This document shows positions 18,302-27,742 of a DNA stretch of 64,000 nt, one piece after another (the stretch's first letter is position 1; each line of letters starts with the position of its first letter). The DNA is from Sulfuriflexus sp. (GTDB taxonomy: Bacteria > Pseudomonadota > Gammaproteobacteria > AKS1). The translations under genes were made by a program, and so were the position numbers. The notes beneath the pieces were generated by a model. It was given only the letters and a program-made list of their open reading frames with translations. It was not told the origin of the DNA and made no database searches. The stretch spans positions 47,774 through 111,773 of the forward strand of contig JAGLUW010000004.1 in assembly GCA_023134145.1 (NCBI GenBank). Direction: 5' to 3'.

Positions 18302-19501
18302 ATGAATACGTTTCGCCGTAATATCCCTCTTTTGGCCACCAGTCAGGCTTTAATGATGAGTAGCATGAGCCTTTTGCTCACAACTACAGCATTAATTGGT
18401 TTGGAAATGGCGCCAGACAAGGCTTTGGCAACGTTACCGATTGCGGTGATCTTTATTTCAGTTATGTTGAGTAGTATTCCTGCAGCAATGTTGATGGAGC
18501 GCATTGGTCGCAAGCCTGCATTTATGTTCTCCACGTTGTTTGGCATGGCTGGTGGAGCAATGGCGACGGTTGCTATTTTAAATCAAAATTTCTGGCTGTT
18601 TACTTGCAGTGGAATTTTGATTGGTATGTTTAATGCCTTTGGTAATTATTTTCGTTTCGCTGCGGCAGATATTGTTGAACCTGCTTTAAAGAGCAAAGCG
18701 ATTTCGGCCGTGCTTCTTGGTGGCGTAGTTGCAGCAATTGTAGGACCTAATCTTGCGAACTTAACGCGGGAGTCTATTCCTGATGCGATGTTTGCCGGTA
18801 GTTATATGTCGATCATCGTTCTCTATTTTATTGCTCTAGTTACATTGGGCTTTCTAAAACTACCGCAGCATAAAAAATTTGATAAAAAAGATAATGCCAA
18901 TAAAGGCAGGCCATTATTAGAAATTGTAAAACAACCTAAATTCATCGTTGCCTTGTTATGCGCCATGTTGGGATACGGGGTGATGTCATTTGTTATGACG
19001 GCGACACCACTTGCGATGCATGCGCATGATCATAGTTTCTCTGATACCTCTTTTGTTATTTCATGGCATGTACTTGGTATGTATGCGCCTTCATTTTTTA
19101 CTGGCCATTTAATAAATCGTTATGGTGTTCTGAAAATAATGTTTGTTGGAGGCTTGCTTGGTCTTGGTTGTGTCGCTGCAAATTTATTAGGCAACAGCAT
19201 TACACATTATTGGATTGGTTTGACGCTACTCGGTGTGGGTTGGAATTTCTTATTTATTGGCGGGACGACGTTGTTAACTGAAACTTACCGTCCTGAAGAA
19301 CGCAGTAAAACACAGGCGGTGAATGATTTTACGATTTTCACAACCGTGGCAATTGCATCGTTAACTGCCGGCGCCTTGCAATACAAATTTGGTTGGCAGG
19401 TTGTTAATCTCGGTGTCATTCCGTTACTTATTGTTATTCTTTTAAGTATTCTCTGGCTTGGAATGAATCAACGACGTGAACGTCTTATGACTAAGGGATG
19501 A
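18302..19501 (+). CDS. Major facilitator superfamily transporter
   Basis: 399 residues, about 12 hydrophobic helices. The MFS loop 2-3 signature is present as MERIGRKPAF near residue 62, and the internal pseudo-repeat appears as HLINRYGVLK in the second half. The substrate cannot be told. It lies 28 bases behind the CHAT lipoprotein gene and probably shares its transcript; whether the two cooperate is unknown. Confidence 0.88.
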   Translation: MNTFRRNIPLLATSQALMMSSMSLLLTTTALIGLEMAPDKALATLPIAVIFISVMLSSIPAAMLMERIGRKPAFMFSTLFGMAGGAMATVAILNQNFWLFTCSGILIGMFNAFGNYFRFAAADIVEPALKSKAISAVLLGGVVAAIVGPNLANLTRESIPDAMFAGSYMSIIVLYFIALVTLGFLKLPQHKKFDKKDNANKGRPLLEIVKQPKFIVALLCAMLGYGVMSFVMTATPLAMHAHDHSFSDTSFVISWHVLGMYAPSFFTGHLINRYGVLKIMFVGGLLGLGCVAANLLGNSITHYWIGLTLLGVGWNFLFIGGTTLLTETYRPEERSKTQAVNDFTIFTTVAIASLTAGALQYKFGWQVVNLGVIPLLIVILLSILWLGMNQRRERLMTKG

Positions 19502-19504
19502 ATA

Positions 19505-20047
19505 TTATTTAGCAGTCGGATACCAGCGTTTCTCATTACCGTCTGTATCACGAAGATAAATCTCACTATCTAAGCGAGTCGAGTTTATTCGTCTTTTAAG
19601 TTTAGTAAAAACAAGTATGTGAGGTGGTAGCTGCATAGGCAGGTACTGACTATTATTTATAAAATGATGCAGTTTCTTTTCAACACCACCATGACGAAAC
19701 TCATAAAGCCCACCTGATTTAGTGAGCCCATCGGCATCGGGTAGTTTTTGATGAAAATAAAGAATGGTTTTGCCATCACTGGATAAAGCGTAACCATTTT
19801 GGCGTGAGGCATGTTCTGAGAATCGCGCTAAACCGAGTAGCGTCTTTTTATCCTTGTCATGGTGATAGACTCTTAGAATACGCGGGTTGAACCAGCCATT
19901 ACCGGATAACTTAATTGAGAAAAAAGGCGAAAGCTGGGTTACGCCTTCGGCAACGATCTCATGTTGAGGCGCCAGTCGAGTTTCTCCAACCGCCAATAGA
20001 CTGTTGAGTATAAGTAATAAAGTAAGACTGAGTTGTTGTATACGCAT
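19505..20047 (-). CDS. Hypothetical exported protein
   Basis: 180 residues from the ATG at 20047; a GTG at 20065 in the same frame is an alternative and neither has a strong ribosome site. Signal peptide about 1-21 (LTLLLILNSLLAVGE). The mature part reads like a beta-propeller fragment (GYALSSDGKTILYFH, EIYLRDTDGNEKRWYP), resembling a WD40/TolB-like repeat set. I do not recognise the family. It converges with the MFS gene, 3 bases away. Confidence 0.6.
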   Translation of the reverse strand: MRIQQLSLTLLLILNSLLAVGETRLAPQHEIVAEGVTQLSPFFSIKLSGNGWFNPRILRVYHHDKDKKTLLGLARFSEHASRQNGYALSSDGKTILYFHQKLPDADGLTKSGGLYEFRHGGVEKKLHHFINNSQYLPMQLPPHILVFTKLKRRINSTRLDSEIYLRDTDGNEKRWYPTAK

Positions 20048-20109
20048 TAAGTTGTTTATCGGCACGAATGGATATACCTGTAGTATAGCTGAGTAAGGGT
20101 AAATATTTG

Positions 20110-22500
20110 TTAAGATATTTCGCGTTTTACTTCATTCTTTTGAAAGGCAGAGAGCGGAGCGGGTGTTGATATATAGTAACCCTGCGCATAATCAACGCCG
20201 ATATTGCGTAATTCATTTAAGATCTCACGTCCTTCAACAAATTCAGCAATAGTCTCAATATTCATCACGTGTGCGATTTGGGTGATCGATTCAACAAAGG
20301 CGTGGTCAGTCGTGTCATCGCAAATATCGCGTACGAAGCTGCCATCAATTTTCAGATAATCAACGGGTAATGTTTTTAAATAGCTAAAGGAACTCAGGCC
20401 ACTACCAAAATCATCAAGCGCAAAGCGGCAACCGGCTTTCTTTAATTTAGTAATAAAATCGACGGCGCTAGACATATTGGCAATCGCAGCAGTTTCAGTG
20501 ATTTCGAAACAAATAGCTGACGGCTCAATCTTATATTCTATAATTTCACTTAATATATAGTTCGCGAAGTCATTGGCAGAAAGTGATTGTCCAGAAATAT
20601 TAATAGTGAAAACACATTTCTTATAGGTTTCGCCAGATTCATTATATATATTATTAATTTCTAGTAATGAGTGATGAACGACCCATTGATCAATAAAGGG
20701 CATTAGCTTATAGCGTTCCGCGGCAGGAATAAAAGCCATCGGTGGTATTAGGTCACCAGCCTCATTTGTCATACGAACCAATATTTCATAATGGGTTGGT
20801 GCTGGATCAATTTCATTAAGACTGACAATAGGTTGGTAGTAAAGAATGAAATGGTCTTTTACTAGCGCTTCATTAATACGTTGAACCCACTGAACTTCAC
20901 CGCGATGTTGTTCAAGCTCGCTATCGTCAGGATGATAAACATGAATACGATTACGCCCCTTATCTTTGGCAAGGTAGCAGGCGGTATCTGCAGCACTAAG
21001 TAACTCAGATATATTTGCGGTAAGGGCTGTAATAGGAGCCACACCAATACTTACGCCAATATCGAATGATTGACCCTGCCAAGAAAAACGAAAGTCATTA
21101 ATAGTGCGTAATAAGATCTGAGCAATTTGTTCCGCTTTTTGTAATGAACAGGATTCTAATAACACACCAAACTCATCGCCGCCTAAGCGTGCCAAGGTAT
21201 CTGTTCGTCTTACACATTGCTGAAGAACGGTTGATATTTGGCGTAGTAATTCATCGCCGGCATTATGACCACAAGTATCGTTAATGAGTTTAAATTGATC
21301 TAAATCCATAAAACAAAGTGCATATTCAATATTGTCGGCACGGACATTTAAAAATGCATGTTCAAGTCGAATTTCAAATTCACGACGATTTACAAGGCCG
21401 GTAAGGTTATCGTGAGTTGCTTGGTGTACTAGCTGTTTGGCAAGCGCACGTGTTTCAGTTACATCACGGAAAATAATAATAAGACCGAGTATTTCTTTAT
21501 TGAGCCCGATGATAGGGGCAACACTGTGCTCGATACCAAATTCTTTACCTTTTCTATTAATTAGAATCTCAGATTCAGTAGAGCTGAGCATCTCTCCTGT
21601 AGCTAAGATATTTCCTAAAGGATTAATAAATAAATGGTGGTTCAGCTCATCAACAACGTGGAAAATGCTATCAAGACTTTTATCTTGAGCTTCTGCTGCG
21701 GACCAACCGGTAAGCATTTCGGCATTGGGATTCATGATGAGCACATGACCCTGTGGATCGGTGGTGATAATGGCATCACCTATCGAGCGTAAAGTTAATT
21801 CAGCAAATTCTTTTTCAATATAAATATTACGTTCAATTTGTGCATTTCGGCGCACTACATAAAAAGCGATAATAATACTAAATAAAATAGTTAAACCACC
21901 TAAGATAAATAATACTCGTATGGTTTTTTGTTGAGATGCTTGGGTTTGTTGCGTATTTTCAGCGGAACTAATGCGCTGATGTTCTTGGAGTTGACGAAGC
22001 GCTTGTAAGGTACGGTTTTGTGCGGGCACAGCTTCTTCTGTAAGTAACTTTAATGCAGCCTGACTTTCATCTTGATACATCAAGTCAATGACGTCGCGTT
22101 GATATGGTATAGCAAGGTTTGTATAGCGGGATTGTTCAGAAAGTAGATGACTTTCTCGTTTACTGAGGACCATCTCAAGAAGGGCTAAGCGCGCAACCGC
22201 GAACTTGGCACCATCACTGTTAAATTGCACATAAAGTTCATCATAGCGGAAGGCATCATCCGTACTAACCATGGCATAAAGTCCAATTGTTCGATTTCGT
22301 GCGGCATTGTACATGCGCACAATGAGGTCAGATTTGGTGTTGAACTTAAGCGCTAGCTCTCGCACATCCTGTTGGCCTTCTTGTAGCTGGTATATGCCAT
22401 AACCCATGAGTGTCGTAAATACGGCAATACACATGAGGAAGCCGACAATAAGTAGCCCTGAGCTTTGGGTGGTAGGAGAAGGTGTCTGTTCGTGAGTCAT
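20110..22500 (-). CDS. Membrane PAS-GGDEF-EAL c-di-GMP turnover protein
   Basis: 796 residues. TM1 14-37, a periplasmic helical sensor region (about 40-193), TM2 195-216, PAS domain (about 230-350), GGDEF domain with intact GGDEF 440-444 and an RxxD inhibitory site (RRTD, 431-434) five residues before it, then EAL domain from about 540. The EAL signature reads EIL at 572-574, a common active variant keeping the catalytic Glu; DDFGSGLSSFSYLK and the KIDGSFV block are intact. Both synthase and phosphodiesterase activities look possible. The sensed signal is unknown. It is one of two c-di-GMP enzymes in the window, which also carries a c-di-GMP riboswitch. Confidence 0.93.
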   Translation of the reverse strand: MTHEQTPSPTTQSSGLLIVGFLMCIAVFTTLMGYGIYQLQEGQQDVRELALKFNTKSDLIVRMYNAARNRTIGLYAMVSTDDAFRYDELYVQFNSDGAKFAVARLALLEMVLSKRESHLLSEQSRYTNLAIPYQRDVIDLMYQDESQAALKLLTEEAVPAQNRTLQALRQLQEHQRISSAENTQQTQASQQKTIRVLFILGGLTILFSIIIAFYVVRRNAQIERNIYIEKEFAELTLRSIGDAIITTDPQGHVLIMNPNAEMLTGWSAAEAQDKSLDSIFHVVDELNHHLFINPLGNILATGEMLSSTESEILINRKGKEFGIEHSVAPIIGLNKEILGLIIIFRDVTETRALAKQLVHQATHDNLTGLVNRREFEIRLEHAFLNVRADNIEYALCFMDLDQFKLINDTCGHNAGDELLRQISTVLQQCVRRTDTLARLGGDEFGVLLESCSLQKAEQIAQILLRTINDFRFSWQGQSFDIGVSIGVAPITALTANISELLSAADTACYLAKDKGRNRIHVYHPDDSELEQHRGEVQWVQRINEALVKDHFILYYQPIVSLNEIDPAPTHYEILVRMTNEAGDLIPPMAFIPAAERYKLMPFIDQWVVHHSLLEINNIYNESGETYKKCVFTINISGQSLSANDFANYILSEIIEYKIEPSAICFEITETAAIANMSSAVDFITKLKKAGCRFALDDFGSGLSSFSYLKTLPVDYLKIDGSFVRDICDDTTDHAFVESITQIAHVMNIETIAEFVEGREILNELRNIGVDYAQGYYISTPAPLSAFQKNEVKREIS

Positions 22501-22616
22501 GAGTGCAAGAAAATATTTAGTAATTAGTCGTTATTTACAACGGTAATTATATCTCTCATATAACAGCTGGATATAAGGTAAGTATAGAAGATATTTATTA
22601 GTCTGCCGCTTATTCG

Positions 22617-22874
22617 TTAAGCGTTGATAAGCTCGTCTAAATCACCATCCATATGCAGCTCGGTGAGCTCGCTAAAACCACCAATCCATTTTCCATCAAT
22701 GACGATTTGTGGCACGGTACGAGCGTGATTACAGACCTCTAACATTTCCTTTAGACAGGACTGATCGACATCAACACGGCACTCATGATAATCGAGATTC
22801 CACTTATTGAACAATGATTTAGCCTTATCGCAGATAGGGCAAGTGGCAGTACTGAAGATGGTGATTCGTGTCAT
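22617..22874 (-). CDS. Glutaredoxin
   Basis: 85 residues, one thioredoxin-fold glutaredoxin domain. The active site is CPIC (13-16) in STATCPICDKAKSLF, with the cis-Pro segment TVPQIVIDGKWIGGFSEL. It uses glutathione to reduce disulfides or mixed disulfides in the cytoplasm. CPIC differs from the usual CPYC, so redox potential may differ. It is a single gene. Confidence 0.88.
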   Translation of the reverse strand: MTRITIFSTATCPICDKAKSLFNKWNLDYHECRVDVDQSCLKEMLEVCNHARTVPQIVIDGKWIGGFSELTELHMDGDLDELINA

Positions 22875-23008
22875 GGTGGTGTGTCTCTAAATAATTAAAT
22901 GATGCAGATCATGGTAACGCATATTAAATAAGCTAGGCTATAAGAATGAGTGAGGGAATTATTTAAATTAAGCTTATGAAGAACAAGGTAATCTAACTGG
23001 AGGTCGAA

Positions 23009-23230
23009 GTGAATACATTGCATTTTTATATTACTAACGAGCTAAATATGGATCGGCTAACATTAATTAAGGCAGATTTGTTAGCGATGGCACATGTACA
23101 ATCAGTTGAGTTCGGGATGGGTACACCTAGTGAATTTACAGTAGAGGTAGATGAACATTGTGATATGGCAATGAACGTTATTGATCATCTTAGCCATGCT
23201 GGGTTGAACCCTGAGATATCATACAGTTAA
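23009..23230 (+). CDS. Hypothetical small protein, ferredoxin-like fold
   Basis: 73 residues starting at GTG; a GGAGG ribosome site 5 bases upstream decides this start. The beta-alpha-beta pattern (TLHFYITNEL, LTLIKADLLAMAHVQSVEFGM, EFTVEVDE) resembles heavy-metal-associated (HMA) modules, but the metal-binding CxxC is absent. I do not know the function. Its stop overlaps the stop of the convergent gene at 23227. Confidence 0.65.
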   Translation: MNTLHFYITNELNMDRLTLIKADLLAMAHVQSVEFGMGTPSEFTVEVDEHCDMAMNVIDHLSHAGLNPEISYS

Positions 23231-23427
23231 TTAATAGACTTCTTATGCTGGCGCAGGGTGCTGCGCCAGTGGAAGTTTGGTTGTTCTCTACTTAAGAGAA
23301 CGTGTTGACCGACTTCATTCTCATACCAGCCCTTATGATGCTGGAGAGGTTCGACGCTATACCCCCACCAGGCCCCATCTTCATCTTGCGCCAGCCAATT
23401 TACCCAATCTGGAATAGAAAAATTCAT
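23227..23427 (-). CDS. Small conserved-looking hypothetical protein
   Basis: 66 residues rich in Trp and His (WVNWLAQDEDGAWWGYSVEP). The reading frame has protein-like composition and no signal peptide. The pattern WLAQD-DG-WWGY is one I associate with small uncharacterised gammaproteobacterial proteins, but I cannot name a family. No strong ribosome site is visible. It ends tail-to-tail with the preceding gene, the stops sharing bases. Confidence 0.6.
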   Translation of the reverse strand: MNFSIPDWVNWLAQDEDGAWWGYSVEPLQHHKGWYENEVGQHVLLSREQPNFHWRSTLRQHKKSIN

Positions 23428-23511
23428 TTTATTAAGTTATTTATAGTTGCGACATGTTGCATGGAGGATTATTCTAGCGCCAATTTATAGCTACGCGAAG
23501 AATAACTGACA

Positions 23512-23904
23512 ATGAGCATCATGCAAGTAATCGTTAATGGCGAATCTCAAATTGAGTATGACAGGGATAAACCTCTGCCTGAAAAGCAATTAGAGTACTT
23601 AGATAAGATGGATCAGGAAATGGATTCCGGTTTTGAATTAGCTGGAGAACAGATTAAGGAACCTGATTTATTACAACGTGCGCAGTTTGTTGCGGGTTAT
23701 TTAGCACAAGCGATATTCGGTGAAAATGATCAGATGATCGCAGCTAGTTGTTCTTGGATCGCAGTACGTTTACCGGACTTGAAGCAGGTAAAGATTTCGC
23801 AAGATGATGATCAAATTTCAATTGATTTGGTATTTGATGAAGAACGCGTTAACCAGGTTAAGGTTGATTTGAATATGCCGAGTAAGGGCAAACCTTTACA
23901 CTAG
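23512..23904 (+). CDS. Hypothetical cytoplasmic protein
   Basis: 130 residues that I do not recognise. It is acidic, with a helical N-terminal half (KQLEYLDKMDQEMDSGFELAG) and a beta-rich end. A second ATG at 23521 is a possible start. There is no signal peptide or membrane segment. It converges with the cNMP-GGDEF gene, with 5 bases between stops. Confidence 0.65.
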   Translation: MSIMQVIVNGESQIEYDRDKPLPEKQLEYLDKMDQEMDSGFELAGEQIKEPDLLQRAQFVAGYLAQAIFGENDQMIAASCSWIAVRLPDLKQVKISQDDDQISIDLVFDEERVNQVKVDLNMPSKGKPLH

Positions 23905-23909
23905 AATTA

Positions 23910-24878
23910 TTAAATGGCAACGCAGTTACGGCCACTATCTTTGGCGCGGTAGAGTGCGGCATCAGCAGCTTCAACAAATGCAGACATATCTTGTCCCCGT
24001 TTTAGCTCCGCCATACCAATCGATACGGTTAACATTGGCAAGCGTCGTCCATTTGTGTCGGTAACGGTATTATTTCGAATACGTTCTTTCAACCGTTCAG
24101 CAATAATGCGTGCCTCGGTGGCAGTAGTATCAGGCAGTAAGATTATAAATTCCTCACCACCATAGCGAGCGGCAGAATCATAGGGGCGTATATTGTTAGC
24201 CATGGTTTCAGCAACAGATGTCAAGGCTGCATCGCCAGCATGATGCCCATAATTGTCGTTAAATAATTTGAAGTGATCGATATCAAGCATAAGGATACAA
24301 AAATCTTGGCTATCTTTATGCGCGCGCTCGGTGATGCCGGGTAATGTTTCATCAAGCCAGCGGCGATTATATAAATTAGTTAATGCATCGATTTTTGAAT
24401 TTTGTTCAGAAATAGCTTGTTGTTGACGGCTCTCAAAAATAACTAAATTATCTTTGCGCACGCGTGACGATAAAATATAGAGAAGATTACGCGCCACCGC
24501 ACTTGAACGTTCAATCAATTCCCAAACAATATTTTTTTCTATCAGTAGTAACTCGCAATCTTGTTCAGTAACAACAATAGCTGATGGACGTTTACCTTCT
24601 ATGATAGACATCTCACCAACACAATGGCCTTCTTCTAAATAAGCGAGTGCTTCATGGCCTTGCCAATCAAGCCGTACTTGCACACGGCCTTTAAGAACCA
24701 AATACAGGATATGATTGTTCTTCTCAGGTGTGAGCAAAACATCGCCAGCATTATAGGCATGCTGTTCACTGTGCTTTAATAACCAGGCAAGATTTTCCTG
24801 CGATTCGCCACGTAGAATATTTTGTGTCGCGAGCATCTCGGTGGTTAGACTATTGTTTATGTTGTTGGCGCGATTCAT
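23910..24878 (-). CDS. Cyclic-nucleotide-binding-domain diguanylate cyclase
   Basis: 322 residues from the ATG at 24878. The longer frame to 24995 overlaps the divergent DUF1415 gene and carries no domain, so I prefer the shorter start. N-terminal cNMP-binding (CAP_ED) domain about 25-140 with CVGEMSIIEGKRPSA as the phosphate-binding cassette. The C-terminal GGDEF domain has GGEEF at 240-244 and an intact RxxD I-site (RPYD, 231-234). It is therefore a likely active c-di-GMP synthase, soluble, possibly gated by cAMP or another small ligand. It is divergent from the DUF1415 gene. Confidence 0.92.
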   Translation of the reverse strand: MNRANNINNSLTTEMLATQNILRGESQENLAWLLKHSEQHAYNAGDVLLTPEKNNHILYLVLKGRVQVRLDWQGHEALAYLEEGHCVGEMSIIEGKRPSAIVVTEQDCELLLIEKNIVWELIERSSAVARNLLYILSSRVRKDNLVIFESRQQQAISEQNSKIDALTNLYNRRWLDETLPGITERAHKDSQDFCILMLDIDHFKLFNDNYGHHAGDAALTSVAETMANNIRPYDSAARYGGEEFIILLPDTTATEARIIAERLKERIRNNTVTDTNGRRLPMLTVSIGMAELKRGQDMSAFVEAADAALYRAKDSGRNCVAI

Positions 24879-24986
24879 CTTGTACAATGCCTTACTAGTT
24901 GCTGTTGTATAAAGTGTGGCATACATTTCGCACAGTACAATCAGTAGAATCTTAATTTGTGTGCTAACGCACAGGCAGAATGAGTC

Positions 24987-25577
24987 ATGGTTCACAAAAA
25001 AAACCCAAGTTCAGAAAATATCATTACCAATACCCGTTATTGGGTTAAAAGTACGGTAATTCATTATAATTTGTGCCCTTTTGCTAGCCAGGTTTTTGCT
25101 GGCGATAAAGTCGGTTTTGAGGTCTCGGCAGCGACCACTGAGGAACAATTATTAGAAGATTGTCTGTTGGCGATACAACAAATGTTGGCGACGCCAAGAG
25201 AGGAGCTGGAAACCAGTTTATTGATTCACCCTCATGTAATGAATGATTTTTCTGATTATAATGATTTTCTTGGCATGATTGATGTGCTACTTGAAGAAAC
25301 AGAATTAGCCGGTATTATGCAGGTTGCGAGTTTTCATCCTGATTATTGTTTTGCTGATAGCGATGTAGATGATGCGGCGAATTTTACAAATCGTTCTCCT
25401 TATCCAATGTTACATTTGTTGCGAGAAGAAAGTATTAGTGAAGCAATAGAAGAATGGACTGAACGTAGTTTGGATGTTGAACAAATCCCCGTGCGTAATA
25501 TTGAAACCTTGCGTAAGCTAGGGGCTGATATTTTAGCTGACCAATTGCAGGCCTGTTATCGAGAGGAAAGTGAGTAG
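24987..25577 (+). CDS. DUF1415 domain protein
   Basis: 196 residues. The N-terminal NTRYWVKSTVIHYNLCPFA and the central VASFHPDYCFAD block match DUF1415. No function is known. The conserved Cys and His residues in those blocks suggest possible metal or redox involvement, an inference only. The MgtC-like gene follows after 2 bases, so these are an operon. Confidence 0.85.
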   Translation: MVHKKNPSSENIITNTRYWVKSTVIHYNLCPFASQVFAGDKVGFEVSAATTEEQLLEDCLLAIQQMLATPREELETSLLIHPHVMNDFSDYNDFLGMIDVLLEETELAGIMQVASFHPDYCFADSDVDDAANFTNRSPYPMLHLLREESISEAIEEWTERSLDVEQIPVRNIETLRKLGADILADQLQACYREESE

Positions 25578-25579
25578 CT

Positions 25580-26272
25580 ATGTTAGATGAAATAATTGTT
25601 GTTGCTACACCGTTGTTATTGTCATTGCTGATGGGCAGTGCGGTTGGTTTAGAGCGTGCTTGGCATGGTCGCCCCGCAGGTCTAAGAACGCATACCTTAG
25701 TTTGTATGTCTTCCGCATTGTTGATGCTGTTAACAGTTAATCAGTGGAGCTTGATGGCAGATGTGCCAATTGAAGCGATTCGCATTGATCCAACACGTAT
25801 GGCTCAAGGCATTATGACCGGTATTGGTTTTCTTGGTGCTGGCGTGATTATGAAAGAAGGTCTCACGGTGCGAGGTTTAACCACAGCCGCATCGATCTGG
25901 ACGACGGCATCAATCGGCATCATGTTAGGCATGGGTTTTAATACCGCAGGAACTATGGCAACCGTGCTGACGTTGATCGTGCTTTCTTTATTTAGTCGTA
26001 TTGAAGGGATGTTGCCATCAAGACGTTTTGGCCGCTTGCTTTTACGCTATAAAACTAGCGACGAAGTGATGCATGAAGATATCGACTCATTAATTGAGGA
26101 ACATCATATTAAAGCTTATCACCCCAGTTATCATTTGGTGGATGGCGGCCGCTTGTTTGAATATGAGATGACTATTTTTACCAATGATCCAAAAAATTTC
26201 CACACACTAGCCGAACGCCTCAAATCAGTTGAACGGCTTGTTGAGTTTAGTATTACTCCTAGTGGCGATTAA
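25580..26272 (+). CDS. MgtC/SapB family inner-membrane protein
   Basis: 230 residues. Five membrane helices in the first 145 residues with the family patterns SAVGLERAWHGRPAGLRTHTLV and IGFLGAGVIMKEG, LTTAASIWTTASIG. A C-terminal ACT-like soluble domain follows (about 150-230). MgtC-type proteins are linked to magnesium limitation and modulate ATP synthase in pathogens; environmental members are uncharacterised. Cotranscription with the DUF1415 gene is likely (2-base gap). Confidence 0.9.
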   Translation: MLDEIIVVATPLLLSLLMGSAVGLERAWHGRPAGLRTHTLVCMSSALLMLLTVNQWSLMADVPIEAIRIDPTRMAQGIMTGIGFLGAGVIMKEGLTVRGLTTAASIWTTASIGIMLGMGFNTAGTMATVLTLIVLSLFSRIEGMLPSRRFGRLLLRYKTSDEVMHEDIDSLIEEHHIKAYHPSYHLVDGGRLFEYEMTIFTNDPKNFHTLAERLKSVERLVEFSITPSGD

Positions 26273-26275
26273 GCT

Positions 26276-26818
26276 TTAGCCATCGGCTAACGTCAGCGTA
26301 AACAGTTCGCCAAGTGTTTTGCGTATTTGCTTGATGCTCAGATGGTAGCTGTCACTTGGGTCTTCCCAATGCTGGCAGGTGAGTCGCATAACCTCGGGTT
26401 GTCGTGGTGAAGATAAATCCATAATTGTTATGTAATCAACGCTAGGAGCTCCATTCCCCGAAGATCTGGCAACGATAATCGGCGAGTGGAGCATGACATT
26501 CTCGGTGTCACGAACGACACGAGAAATGATAAAGATATCTGGCTGTATCGTCCGCGCTACCTCAGCACGTTTGTGTAACTCAAAATTACAGTTTGGATAA
26601 TAGGCATCGAGATCCCAGGAGGAGCTGATTACCTTGCCATCCTGGATACGTACTTGTGTGTCATTAGCCGGGATGGTTAATGTTTTATGTAATTGTAGCT
26701 GTGAACCAACAGGCGGAGAATAAAAACTCGAGCTAATGTCTTTCGGCGGTTGATAGGCGCAGCCAGCGAGATTGATAAACAGTAAGCTGACTAGGGTTAG
26801 ATACACTGAGTATTTCAT
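26276..26818 (-). CDS. Hypothetical lipoprotein
   Basis: 180 residues. Lipobox LAGC with the lipidated Cys at 20. The mature protein is beta-rich with a TIPANDTQVRIQDG strand and two further cysteines (C77 and C148 approximately) that may form a disulfide. I do not recognise the family. GAGG lies about 9 bases before the ATG. It is convergent with the MgtC gene. Confidence 0.7.
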   Translation of the reverse strand: MKYSVYLTLVSLLFINLAGCAYQPPKDISSSFYSPPVGSQLQLHKTLTIPANDTQVRIQDGKVISSSWDLDAYYPNCNFELHKRAEVARTIQPDIFIISRVVRDTENVMLHSPIIVARSSGNGAPSVDYITIMDLSSPRQPEVMRLTCQHWEDPSDSYHLSIKQIRKTLGELFTLTLADG

Positions 26819-26904
26819 ATCAAGGCCTCATATCTATTTTCTGTAGATAGTATCTATCAGACTCTATAATAGCTATAAAGTTTGCACTGTATGTTTCATT
26901 ATTT

Positions 26905-27222
26905 TCATGAGAATAATTGCAAATAGCAGTCAATGGCATCGAGCGCCATGTGTATTAGCAGCCCTGCAGCAATAATGCGTAGTTGAGGCACCAGTAACAT
27001 AAGCCCATAAACGGCCATAGCAGGCTCGGTATGAAGAAGATGGGTGCCGATGCTACAACGGTCAGGGTCAAAGATGGGGCTGCTCAGAAGGTGGTCAAGG
27101 TCAACGATAAGGGTTGCCACCATAATCAGCCAAGCACGTTGCCAACGCGGTTTAAAGGCAAATCTTGCGACTAAGCCCGGGACCAATAGGTGGGCAAGCA
27201 TGTGCAATATAAAACGTGTCAT
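26905..27222 (-). CDS. DUF6122 membrane protein
   Basis: 105 residues, three to four hydrophobic helices. Conserved polar residues sit in or near the membrane: VDLDHLL, FDPDRCSIGTHLLHT and HMALDAIDC. This His/Asp pattern is the DUF6122 signature and resembles membrane-bound metal-dependent hydrolases of the YdjM type. Activity is unproven. Confidence 0.78.
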   Translation of the reverse strand: MTRFILHMLAHLLVPGLVARFAFKPRWQRAWLIMVATLIVDLDHLLSSPIFDPDRCSIGTHLLHTEPAMAVYGLMLLVPQLRIIAAGLLIHMALDAIDCYLQLFS

Positions 27223-27349
27223 AAATCAATAGCTTATATTGTTAATAGTATTTATTTCGCTGCTTTAACCACATTAAAGTTTATCTTTAGCTAACCGATA
27301 GCCTCTTTATACATATATCACATAAGCAGTAGTTACAGGAGCGACCATT

Positions 27350-27742
27350 TTGCCAAACGAAGAAATGCAACGGATTTTATATGTTGAAGATGAACCGGAT
27401 ATTCAGGCGGTGGCCAAATTAGCCTTGGAACAAGTGGGACGATTTACTCTGGAAGTTTGTAGCTCTGGGCAGGAAGCACTGGACAAAGCCGATGCATTTT
27501 CTCCTCAATTAATATTGTTGGATGTGATGATGCCAGAGATGGATGGTCCAACAACGTTGAAGAAATTACGTGAAATTTCTGGTCTAGAAAATACCCCAGC
27601 CGTTTTTATGACAGCACGAGTGCAGCCACATGAAGTGCAAGAATATATTGATATGGGTGCGGTTGACGTGATCGCAAAACCTTTTGATCCAATGACTTTA
27701 TCAAATCAAATCCGTGAGATTTGGGAGAGAGTATCAACTTAG
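27350..27742 (+). CDS. Stand-alone response regulator receiver protein
   Basis: 130 residues, a receiver domain only. Acidic pocket EDE near 12-14, phospho-acceptor Asp in LILLDVMMPEMDG (about residue 60), Thr in FMTAR and Lys in IAKPFDP. There is no output domain, so it works through protein contacts, as CheY-like or phosphorelay proteins do. AGGAG 8 bases upstream supports the TTG start at 27350; an ATG at 27365 is the alternative. No histidine kinase is adjacent. It overlaps the stop of the convergent mutH. Confidence 0.9.
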   Translation: MPNEEMQRILYVEDEPDIQAVAKLALEQVGRFTLEVCSSGQEALDKADAFSPQLILLDVMMPEMDGPTTLKKLREISGLENTPAVFMTARVQPHEVQEYIDMGAVDVIAKPFDPMTLSNQIREIWERVST

